5,779 nt of DNA from Colimorpha sp045222795 (GTDB lineage Bacteria > Bacteroidota > Bacteroidia > Bacteroidales > P3): positions 1-5,779 of the forward strand of contig JBGUZF010000001.1 of NCBI GenBank assembly GCA_045222795.1. The letters are read 5' to 3'. Positions 1 to 5,779 of this stretch are shown piece by piece; position 1 is the stretch's first letter, and each line of letters starts with the position of its first letter. A program made the translations under genes and the position numbers. Below the pieces are notes generated by a model. The model saw nothing but the letters and a program-made list of their open reading frames with translations. It had not been told where the DNA came from and ran no database searches.

Positions 1-617
1 CTGCACACATCGTCAGCGACCTGGCCCTGAAGAGCTACGAGGGTGGATGGAAGATGATGGTGATATGGATGGCCGAGAAGATGAACACCGCCGCCGCCAA
101 CGAACTGCTGAAGACCCTCGAGGAGCCCACGCCCAACACCCTCCTGCTACTGGTGGCCGAGAGCGACGAACGCCTGCTGCCCACCATACGCAGCCGCGTG
201 CAGACGGTGAGACTGAGAGCGGAGAGTGGGGATCGGAGAGTGGAGAACCAGGCGGAGTTTGCGCAGATGCTGGTGGAGTGGCTGCGGCTGCTCTTCAAGC
301 TGAAGATGAAAGAGCTGAGCGCACAGGTGGACCGCATGGCCGCCATGAACCGCGAGCAGCAGAAGCAGTTCCTCGGCTACGCGCTGGGGGTGATGCGCGA
401 CTGTTTCCTGCACGGCGCCGCGGGGCTGCCGGTGGAGATAGGCTCTGGCGACCAGAAGTTCGACGCCATGTTCCCCCAGATGGTCACCGCCAACAACATA
501 GAACTGATAAACGCTGCCCTGAACGAAGCCCTCTTCGCCCTCGAGCGCAACGCCAACGCCAAGATAGCATTGATGCAGCTGTCGTTCAGCATGAGCAAGG
601 CGTTGAAGAAGAGATAA
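1..617 (+). CDS. holB: DNA polymerase III subunit delta' (HolB), 5'-truncated by the window edge
   Basis: This is the C-terminal 204 residues of the clamp-loader delta' subunit, which helps the gamma/tau-delta-delta' complex load the sliding clamp at primed DNA. The frame is open from base 3 and ends at TAA 615-617; the start, Walker A region and zinc-binding module lie off the left edge. Visible family signatures are LALKSYEGGWKMMVIWMAEKM (bases 21-83), the block ANELLKTLEEPTPNTLLLLVAE shortly after it, and LLPTIRSRV. In that last motif the SR of the SRC arginine-finger motif is kept (Arg at 195-197) but Cys is replaced by Val. After about a dozen residues the C-terminal helical domain follows (EFAQMLVEWLRLLF... 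to NANAKIALMQLSF). The AAA+ lid segment, with its usual Gly-containing 'LAxGxxxxAL' motif, is not seen between these parts. A 7-base tandem repeat sits at that junction. Identification is firm; the missing lid may be real or an assembly collapse. ricT follows, as in several phyla. Confidence 0.93.
   Translation, partial: AHIVSDLALKSYEGGWKMMVIWMAEKMNTAAANELLKTLEEPTPNTLLLLVAESDERLLPTIRSRVQTVRLRAESGDRRVENQAEFAQMLVEWLRLLFKLKMKELSAQVDRMAAMNREQQKQFLGYALGVMRDCFLHGAAGLPVEIGSGDQKFDAMFPQMVTANNIELINAALNEALFALERNANAKIALMQLSFSMSKALKKR
212..246 (+). repeat. 7-base-period tandem repeat inside holB (five units)
   Basis: Five consecutive heptamers can be read: ACTGAGA, GCGGAGA, GTGGGGA, TCGGAGA, GTGGAGA. Four of the five end in GGAGA or GGGGA. 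It can also be seen as a 14-base unit duplicated with two mismatches (219-232 and 233-246). Because 7 is not a multiple of 3, the units are read in different frames and encode a hydrophilic stretch, RLRAESGDRRVE. It lies exactly between the SRV motif and the C-terminal domain of HolB, where the lid domain is expected. Confidence 0.75.
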
Positions 618-687
618 GAACGGCGAATTTGACAAATAAAACGAAATATATACACAACATAGTTTTTCTAATTACTCGAATTGATTG
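618..687 (+). other. AT-rich intergenic region, holB to ricT
   Basis: Seventy bases of strongly AT-rich DNA between two GC-rich genes. It is the longest gap in the window and the most plausible place for a promoter. It contains a TTTG (628-631) and a TAGTTTTT (660-667) resembling the Bacteroidota -33 (TTTG) and -7 (TAnnTTTG) elements, but they are 28 bases apart, too far for the usual spacing of about 19-21. A TTGACA also occurs at 629-634 without a good -10 at 17 bases. No hairpin terminator was seen. The role as a promoter is therefore only possible. Confidence 0.35.
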
Positions 688-2331
688 ATGGAAGAAAACA
701 AAGATAAAGAGAAAGAATTGGAGCAGAAGCCTGTGTCACCCGCACCCGACGATGTGGAGGAGGTGGCCAGTGCCGAAGATATAGAGGCTTTCATGCGCGA
801 ACGCCGCAAGGCCCGCGAAGAGAAGAAACCTACCGTCGAGCGCGAGAACCCCGAAGTGGAGGAATACCACAGCGAGGAGAACGCCCTCGACCCTTACCTC
901 GACCCCGACCCCGAAATACCGTGGGTGAAGTATGAGGAACCCGTCTACCTGAGCCGCGGATGCAACCACTGTCCCAAGAGCTACAAGCCCGTGGACAGCA
1001 TAGAGCGTCAGAGCTGCTCGAAGGTCACCTGCACCAACTGGCTCGCCGGCATACGGCAGCCCACCATGCGTCCCTTCGACTGCGTGGAGGTGCGCTTCAA
1101 GAACAACCACAAAGACTTCTACCGTCTGCCCGACGGCCTTGAGGTCACCGAAGGCGACATAGTAGCCGTCGAGGGCCAGCCCGGCCACGACGTGGGCATA
1201 GTGTGCCTCACGGGCGAGCTGTGCCGTCTGCAGATGCTCAAACGCAAGATAAGCCCCGACTCGGAGAACATACACAAGCTGTTCCGCCGCGCCAAGGACA
1301 CCGACATCGAGCGCTGGGCCGCCTCGCTGCGCGAGGAGCACTCGGCACTGATACGCACCCGTCAGATTGTGGGCATGCTGGGGCTCGACATGAAGGTCAA
1401 CGACGTCGAGTTCCAGGGCGACCACTCGAAGGCCATCTTCTACTACACCGCCGACGAGCGCGTGGACTTCCGCGAGCTCATCAAGGTGCTGGCCGAAGAG
1501 TTCCACGTGCGCATCGAGATGAAGCAGATAGGCGTGCGTCAGGAAGCCGGCAAGGTCGGCGGCCTGGGCACCTGCGGCCGCGAGCTCTGCTGCTCCACCT
1601 GGCTCACCACCTTCCGCAGCGTCACCACCAGCGCCGCCAAGACCCAGCAGATAATGCCCAACCCGCAGAAGCTGGCCGGACAGTGCGGCAAACTGAAGTG
1701 CTGCCTCAACTTCGAATACGAGGTCTACGCCGACGCCCTGAAGCAGTTCCCGCAGCCGGGCCCCATCCGCTTCCAGAAAGGGCTGGCGCTATACAAGAAG
1801 ACCGATGTGTTCCGCGGCATCATGTGGTACGCCTACGAGGGCGAGAACGAACTCATAGCCGTCAAGGCCGAGGACGTGAAAGCCATCATGGAGATGAACC
1901 GCAACCAGCAGTACCCCGAGAAACTCGAGGACTACCAGGTGGAACTGATGTCGACCACAGCGCTGGCCTCCGAAGCCAACAGCGAGGAGGTGGAGCGCGA
2001 GATACAGCGCCTCAGCGAAGGCGGCAACGGCGTCGTGGGTCAGGAACAGGAGCGCCCGCAGCGCGAGCAGCGTCCGCGCAACGGCGAGCGGAAGCCCGAG
2101 GGCGGAGAACGCCGTCCACAGAAGACCGACCGAGGCACCGGCGACCGCGGCGAACGGCGCGACCGCGACCGTCACGCACGCGACGAACGCCACAACACCC
2201 AGAAGATACGCCAGCAGGCCCAGCAGAAACCCGAGAACAAGCAACGCCGTGAGGGCGAGGGCAAGCCGCGCCGCGAGGGCGACAACCGTGAACGCCGCAG
2301 CGGCGGCAACAGAGACCGCAGAGGAAATTAA
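688..2331 (+). CDS. ricT: PSP1-domain protein, RicT (YaaT) homologue
   Basis: A 547-residue cytoplasmic protein of the PSP1/RicT family. In Bacillus subtilis RicT works with RicA and RicF in an Fe-S-containing complex that affects RNase Y-dependent RNA maturation; in Bacteroidota its role is not established. The PSP1 core is at about residues 205-290 (AIFYYTADERVDFRELIK, RIEMKQIGVRQEAG). The hallmark cysteines follow: GTCGRELCC (Cys296, 301, 302) and GQCGKLKCC (Cys333, 338, 339). Before the core lie an acidic, charged extension (about 1-85) and further cysteines, Cys92/95 (CNHC) and Cys110/115, leading into a NWL motif and VEVRFKNNHKDFYR. Residues 452-547 form an Arg-rich, nearly hydrophobic-free tail, probably disordered. 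The ATG at 688 is preferred over the TTG just before it at 685. Family assignment is secure; biochemical role is inferred from distant homologues. Confidence 0.93.
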   Translation: MEENKDKEKELEQKPVSPAPDDVEEVASAEDIEAFMRERRKAREEKKPTVERENPEVEEYHSEENALDPYLDPDPEIPWVKYEEPVYLSRGCNHCPKSYKPVDSIERQSCSKVTCTNWLAGIRQPTMRPFDCVEVRFKNNHKDFYRLPDGLEVTEGDIVAVEGQPGHDVGIVCLTGELCRLQMLKRKISPDSENIHKLFRRAKDTDIERWAASLREEHSALIRTRQIVGMLGLDMKVNDVEFQGDHSKAIFYYTADERVDFRELIKVLAEEFHVRIEMKQIGVRQEAGKVGGLGTCGRELCCSTWLTTFRSVTTSAAKTQQIMPNPQKLAGQCGKLKCCLNFEYEVYADALKQFPQPGPIRFQKGLALYKKTDVFRGIMWYAYEGENELIAVKAEDVKAIMEMNRNQQYPEKLEDYQVELMSTTALASEANSEEVEREIQRLSEGGNGVVGQEQERPQREQRPRNGERKPEGGERRPQKTDRGTGDRGERRDRDRHARDERHNTQKIRQQAQQKPENKQRREGEGKPRREGDNRERRSGGNRDRRGN

Positions 2332-2333
2332 AA

Positions 2334-2347
2334 GTAAAAAGTGAAAT
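2334..2347 (+). repeat. 7-base-period microrepeat in the ricT-gldH spacer
   Basis: Two A-rich heptamers, GTAAAAA and GTGAAAT, fill nearly all of the 17-base spacer up to the gldH start codon. Taken alone this could be chance, but the period and the leading GT match the longer array before rlmN. The A-rich run also fits the AT-rich upstream regions that Bacteroidota use in place of a strong Shine-Dalgarno. Confidence 0.4.
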
Positions 2348-2348
2348 T

Positions 2349-2822
2349 ATGAGACGCTTGTTGTTATTTGTGATTATCATGCTGCCGATGCTCCTCGCTT
2401 CGTGCGACGGCAGTGTCTACTACGACGAGAGCCGCCCAGTGGACGAGTACGGATGGCAACCCGCCGACAGCGTGTGCTTCGACGTGGCGGTGGACGACAC
2501 CAACCGCATCTTCAACTTCCTCTTCGAGGTGCGCAACAGCGTCAGCTACCCCTATAGCAACACCTTCCTCTTCATACGCACCACCTTCCCCGACGGCAGC
2601 TACGCCCAGGACACTATGGAATACCCGCTGGCCGACCCGTCGGGCAAATGGTACGGACGACGCACAGGCCGATATATCGACACCCGCTACTATTTCCGTC
2701 GCAACGCCCGCTTCCCGATGGAGGGCAACTACCGCTTTACCGTCACCAACGGCATGCGCGACAGCGCCATAGCAGGCCTCAAGGACATCAGCCTGCGCAT
2801 CGAGTACAGCAACATGAAATAG
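2349..2822 (+). CDS. gldH: GldH-family lipoprotein
   Basis: A 157-residue lipoprotein. The N-terminus has two arginines, a hydrophobic stretch (residues 4-16) and a lipobox LASC with the lipidated cysteine at Cys19, giving a mature chain of 139 residues. The body fits GldH: VCFDVAVDDTNRIFNFLFEVRNS, then SNTFLFIRTTFPDG, a DTMEYPLADPSGKWYG segment and the C-terminal GLKDISLRIEY (residues 143-153). GldH was named in Flavobacterium johnsoniae, where it is needed for gliding and associated surface processes, but homologues occur widely in non-gliding Bacteroidales, so its presence does not show motility. The ATG at 2349 puts the signal sequence at the proper distance from the lipobox. It ends with TAG only 6 bases before the PBP gene, suggesting coupled translation and an envelope-related role. 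Confidence 0.9.
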   Translation: MRRLLLFVIIMLPMLLASCDGSVYYDESRPVDEYGWQPADSVCFDVAVDDTNRIFNFLFEVRNSVSYPYSNTFLFIRTTFPDGSYAQDTMEYPLADPSGKWYGRRTGRYIDTRYYFRRNARFPMEGNYRFTVTNGMRDSAIAGLKDISLRIEYSNMK

Positions 2823-2828
2823 CACATT

Positions 2829-5075
2829 ATGGCAAAGAACACAAATAAGAAACACCCGAAGCTCATCAGGAACATGTGGCTCATATTCGGCGGAATATGG
2901 GTGTTCATCATCCTGTTCTTCACCTTCCTGTCGCTGGGTTGGCTGGGCTTCATGCCTTCGTTCGAGGAGTTGGAGAACCCCCGCAGCCTGCAGGCCTCCG
3001 AGGTGCTGAGCGCCGACGGCGAGGTGCTGGGCTTCATAGGATTGGAGAACCGCAGCAACGTAACCTACGACCAGATTTCGCCCAACCTCATCAACGCCCT
3101 CATAGCCACCGAGGACGTGCGCTTCTACAACCATTCGGGCATCGACCCACGCAGCCTCTTCCGCGTGCTCTTCAAGACCGTCATCGGACGTCACGGCTCG
3201 TCGGGCGGCGGTTCCACCATCACACAGCAGCTGGCAAAGAACCTCTTCCCCCGCGGCCACCAGAGCAAGATAGGCGTGGTGTTCTCGAAACTCAAAGAAT
3301 GGGTGGTGGCCGTCAAGCTGGAGCACAACTACTCGAAGCAGGAGATCCTGGCAATGTACTTCAACACCGTGGACTTCGGCAGCAACGCCTTCGGCGTGAA
3401 GACCGCCGCCAAGACCTTCTTCGACAAGACTCCCGCCGAACTCGATGTCGACGAGGCCGCTATGATGGTGGGCCTGCTGAAAGCACCCACCACCTACAGT
3501 CCCATACTGCATCCTGATAACTGCAAGAACCGCCGCAACACTGTGCTCTACCAGATGCACAACTACAAATACCTCAGCGACGAGGACTATGAGAAATACC
3601 GCGAGAAAGAGATAGACATGAGCCACTACACGCCGCAGAGCCACAACGACGGCCTGGCCACCTATCTCCGCGAGTTCCTCCGCACCTATATGAAAGACTG
3701 GTGCAGCCACCACCGCAAGGCCAACGGCGAACACTACGACGTGCACAAGGATGGCCTGAAGATTTACACCACCATCGACAGCCGCATGCAGCGTTACGCC
3801 GAGCAGGCCGTGCGCGAGCATTTCAGCAAAGAGATACAGCCCGCCTTCGAGCGCGAACTCAAGGCCCGTAAGGGCAACCCCTTCTGCAACATCACAAAAG
3901 ACCAGCAGGAGAAGTTCCTCGTGCAGGCCATGAAGAACAGCGATCGCTACCGTAACCTCAAGGCCGACGGCCTCAGCCAGAAGGAGATTCGCGCCAAATT
4001 CAACGAGAAAACCAAGATGCGCGTCTTCACCTGGAAGGGTGCCAAAGACACCGTGATGACCCCGTGGGACTCGCTGATATACTACAAGTGCTTCCTCAAC
4101 GCCGGCCTCATGAGTGTGGAGCCCGGCACGGGCCACGTGAAAGCCTACGTGGGCGGCATCAACTACCGCTACTTCAAGTACGACAACGTGCAGAGCCACC
4201 GCCAGGTAGGTTCTACCTTCAAACCATTCGTCTACACCATGGCCCTGCAGGATCTCGGCATGTTCCCCTGCACCGAGGTGCCCAACTCGCAGGTGTGCTT
4301 CGAGGTGTGGAACAAGCCCGACTGGTGTCCGAAGAACTCGACCCACGAGCGCGAGGACGAGATGGTGACGCTGAAATGGGCACTGGCGCACTCGGTGAAC
4401 TGGGTGTCAGCCTACCTTATGAAGCAGGGCTCGCCCGAGCAGGTCATCGACATAGCCCGCAAGATGGGCGTGCGCAGCCCCATCGACGCTGTGCCCGCCA
4501 TAGCCGTTGGCACGCCCGAGATCACCGTCTACGAGATGGCCGGAGCTATGGCCACCTTCGCCAACAAGGGCGAATACGTGGAGCCCATCTTCGTCACCCG
4601 CATCGAGGACAACAAAGGCATGGTGCTCGAACGCTTCACCCCGCACCGCAGCGAGGCCCTCGACGAGGTGACGGCCTACATGATGATAGAACTCATGAAG
4701 GGTGTGGTGCAGAGCGGTACCGGCGTGCGCCTCAACTACAAGTACCACCTCAACAACTACTCCACCTTTATCGCTGGTAAGACAGGCACTACGCAGAACA
4801 ACTCCGACTGCTGGTTCGTGGGCATCACGCCCAAGCTGGCCACCGCTGTGTGGACCGGCGGCGAGTTGCGCAGCATCCACTTCCGCAACATGACCTACGG
4901 TCAGGGTGCCGCAATGGCCCTGCCAATCTTCGGCCTCTATATGGAAAAGATTTACAAGGACCGCGCCATCAACTTCTACCGCGGCGACTTCGAACGACCC
5001 GCGGTGCCGATAGAGATGGACTGCTCCAACTTCCAAGAGGAGATTGAGAACGAAGGCTTCGACTGGGACTTCTGA
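2829..5075 (+). CDS. mrcA: Bifunctional class A penicillin-binding protein (PBP1A-like)
   Basis: A 748-residue inner-membrane peptidoglycan synthase that polymerises lipid II (glycosyltransferase family 51) and cross-links stem peptides. A short basic cytoplasmic tail is followed by one membrane helix at about 17-40. Glycosyltransferase motifs are all present: ATEDVRFYNHSGID with catalytic Glu95, GGGSTITQQ (126-134), SKLKE to Glu165, KQEILAMYFN (170-179) and LDVDEAAMMVGLLKAPTTYSP. The transpeptidase domain has S462-T-F-K465 (nucleophile Ser462), S522-V-N524 and K651-T-G-T654. Both activities are therefore predicted intact. The linker between them (about 280-420) is Lys/Glu-rich, as is common in Bacteroidota homologues, and there is only a short tail ending in acidic and aromatic residues after the transpeptidase domain. 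The ATG at 2829 is 6 bases after gldH. The symbol mrcA is by family; paralogues may exist elsewhere in the genome. Confidence 0.95.
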   Translation: MAKNTNKKHPKLIRNMWLIFGGIWVFIILFFTFLSLGWLGFMPSFEELENPRSLQASEVLSADGEVLGFIGLENRSNVTYDQISPNLINALIATEDVRFYNHSGIDPRSLFRVLFKTVIGRHGSSGGGSTITQQLAKNLFPRGHQSKIGVVFSKLKEWVVAVKLEHNYSKQEILAMYFNTVDFGSNAFGVKTAAKTFFDKTPAELDVDEAAMMVGLLKAPTTYSPILHPDNCKNRRNTVLYQMHNYKYLSDEDYEKYREKEIDMSHYTPQSHNDGLATYLREFLRTYMKDWCSHHRKANGEHYDVHKDGLKIYTTIDSRMQRYAEQAVREHFSKEIQPAFERELKARKGNPFCNITKDQQEKFLVQAMKNSDRYRNLKADGLSQKEIRAKFNEKTKMRVFTWKGAKDTVMTPWDSLIYYKCFLNAGLMSVEPGTGHVKAYVGGINYRYFKYDNVQSHRQVGSTFKPFVYTMALQDLGMFPCTEVPNSQVCFEVWNKPDWCPKNSTHEREDEMVTLKWALAHSVNWVSAYLMKQGSPEQVIDIARKMGVRSPIDAVPAIAVGTPEITVYEMAGAMATFANKGEYVEPIFVTRIEDNKGMVLERFTPHRSEALDEVTAYMMIELMKGVVQSGTGVRLNYKYHLNNYSTFIAGKTGTTQNNSDCWFVGITPKLATAVWTGGELRSIHFRNMTYGQGAAMALPIFGLYMEKIYKDRAINFYRGDFERPAVPIEMDCSNFQEEIENEGFDWDF

Positions 5076-5079
5076 TTTA

Positions 5080-5110
5080 GTGTTTAGTTTTAAGTGTTAA
5101 GTTTTAAGTG
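5080..5110 (+). repeat. 7-base-period tandem repeat in the PBP-rlmN spacer
   Basis: Four consecutive heptamers, GTGTTTA, GTTTTAA, GTGTTAA, GTTTTAA, followed by GTG, fill the 32-base spacer. Put differently, AGTTTTAAGTG occurs twice (5086-5096 and 5100-5110), 14 bases apart. The final GTG is the most likely rlmN start codon, and the TAA just before it (5105-5107) is an in-frame stop. No hairpin is formed by the array, so it is not a classical terminator. Confidence 0.8.
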
Positions 5111-5779
5111 GCTGACGCAGTAAAGACAAACCTCTTGGGGATGACCCTTCCACAGTTGCAGGAGTTGTGCGCCAACGAAGGGTTTCCACGCTTCACGGCC
5201 AAGCAAATCTGCGACTGGCTCTACAAGAAGTGTGTCGACAGCATCGACCGTATGACCAACCTCTCGCTGGCCCAGCGTGCACGTCTAGCCGAGATAGCCT
5301 ATATAGGCCGCGAGACGCCTGTGCGCTGCCAAGTGTCGAAAGACGGCACGAAGAAATATCTCTTCCCGGTGCTCGACGGCCATCATATCGAGGCTGTATA
5401 TATCCCTGAGGACGACCGCGCCACACTCTGCGTCAGCTGTCAGGTGGGCTGCAAGATGGGCTGCCGCTTCTGCGTCACTGGTCAGCAGGGGTTCCACGGC
5501 AGTCTCGGTGCCGGCGACATCCTCAACCAGCTCTTTTCCATTCCCGAATACGAAAACCTCACCAACGTCGTCTTCATGGGCATGGGCGAGCCGATGGACA
5601 ACCTCGATGCCGTGCTTGCCGCCACGCAAGTGATGACCGCCGACTGGGGTCTTGCCTGGAGTCCGAAGCGCATAACTGTCAGCACTGTGGGTATCATTCC
5701 CGGGATGAAGCGTTTCCTCGATGAGAGCCAGTGTCACCTGGCCGTGAGTCTGCACAACCCCGTGCCACAGGAACGTCTG
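5108..5779 (+). CDS. rlmN: 23S rRNA (adenine-C2)-methyltransferase RlmN, 3'-truncated by the window edge
   Basis: The first 224 codons of the radical-SAM enzyme that makes 2-methyladenosine at 23S rRNA A2503 and in some tRNAs at A37. The N-terminal accessory domain shows NLLGMTLPQLQEL and FTAKQICDWLYKK. IPEDDRATLCVSCQVGC then leads into the radical-SAM cluster CKMGCRFC (Cys115, 119, 122, numbered from the GTG). Cys108 corresponds to the conserved Cys seven residues before the cluster (Cys118 in E. coli). GMGEP (158-162) and the SPKRITVSTVG and HLAVSLHNP segments follow. The second catalytic cysteine near the C-terminus lies outside the window. GTG 5108 is chosen as the start because the family-conserved LLG motif precedes the first ATG (5141) and an in-frame TAA abuts the GTG; TTG 5135 is also possible. 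Cys111, where Ser is usual, is a minor oddity. Confidence 0.94.
   Translation, partial: MADAVKTNLLGMTLPQLQELCANEGFPRFTAKQICDWLYKKCVDSIDRMTNLSLAQRARLAEIAYIGRETPVRCQVSKDGTKKYLFPVLDGHHIEAVYIPEDDRATLCVSCQVGCKMGCRFCVTGQQGFHGSLGAGDILNQLFSIPEYENLTNVVFMGMGEPMDNLDAVLAATQVMTADWGLAWSPKRITVSTVGIIPGMKRFLDESQCHLAVSLHNPVPQERL

Noticed and set aside
628..667. Bacteroidota-type promoter (TTTG and TAGTTTTT) or TTGACA-based sigma70 promoter upstream of ricT
   Set aside because: Element spacing is wrong (28 bases) and the -7 element lacks the final G; no good -10 pairs with TTGACA. Kept only as a possibility in the intergenic entry.
47..688. + strand frame overlapping holB and running to the ricT start
   Set aside because: The other frame holds clear HolB motifs on both sides of the repeat; this one is Arg/Glu/Gly-rich with no family resemblance.
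685..690. TTG at 685 as the ricT start
   Set aside because: It adds a single residue immediately before a proper ATG at 688, which is the more likely start.
1203..2252. + strand 349-codon frame overlapping ricT
   Set aside because: Its translation is Arg/His/Pro/Gly-rich shadow sequence; the ricT frame here carries the conserved PSP1 and cysteine motifs.
2041..2331. Frameshift or misassembly at the 3' end of ricT giving a spurious Arg-rich tail
   Set aside because: The frame keeps the same codon preference (GC-rich third positions, ATA for Ile) through the tail and ends at a TAA just before gldH, so the tail appears genuine.
2364..4391. Very long antisense open frame (675 codons) across gldH and the PBP gene
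   Set aside because: It is the mirror of GC-rich codon usage in two well-identified genes on the other strand; its translation is Val/His/Ala/Leu-rich with no recognisable domain and it crosses a gene boundary.
5076..5107. Rho-independent terminator after the PBP gene
   Set aside because: The spacer is an AT-rich direct repeat without an inverted stem or a T-tract following a hairpin.
5141..5143. ATG as the rlmN start
   Set aside because: The conserved NLLG residues lie upstream of it in frame; GTG 5108 gives a normal N-terminus.

Overview
The window reads as a GC-rich member of the Bacteroidota, most likely order Bacteroidales. Three things point there: the gene set and its order (holB, ricT/PSP1, gldH, class A PBP, rlmN), the gldH family itself, which is essentially confined to this phylum, and AT-rich start regions without clear Shine-Dalgarno motifs. 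Family or genus cannot be fixed from the sequence alone. Despite the GC-rich third positions, AUA is the preferred isoleucine codon.

Layout: every supported gene is on the + strand. The 3' part of holB (DNA polymerase III delta') ends at 617. After a 70-base AT-rich gap comes a PSP1/RicT-family protein (688-2331). A 17-base spacer leads to gldH, a small lipoprotein (2349-2822). Six bases later starts a bifunctional class A penicillin-binding protein (2829-5075). A 32-base spacer leads to rlmN (from a GTG at 5108), which runs off the right edge. No RNA genes, CRISPR arrays, insertion sequences or attachment sites were seen.

How the genes relate: this is a housekeeping block rather than a defence or mobile island. 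It combines a clamp-loader subunit, an Fe-S/RNA-processing-type factor, an envelope lipoprotein, a cell-wall polymerase/transpeptidase and a radical-SAM rRNA methyltransferase. The tight spacing of ricT-gldH-PBP-rlmN suggests co-transcription (inference).

The most notable signals are structural. (1) The holB reading frame passes from the SRx arginine-finger motif almost straight to the C-terminal helical domain. The segment that normally forms the AAA+ lid (domain II) seems to be missing, and a 7-base-period tandem repeat lies at the junction. (2) Microrepeats with the same 7-base period fill two intergenic spacers, and the last one carries the GTG start of rlmN. (3) The RicT homologue has a long acidic N-terminal extension with extra cysteines and a 96-residue arginine-rich tail. 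I found no clear new multi-gene system; these are the points worth a second look.
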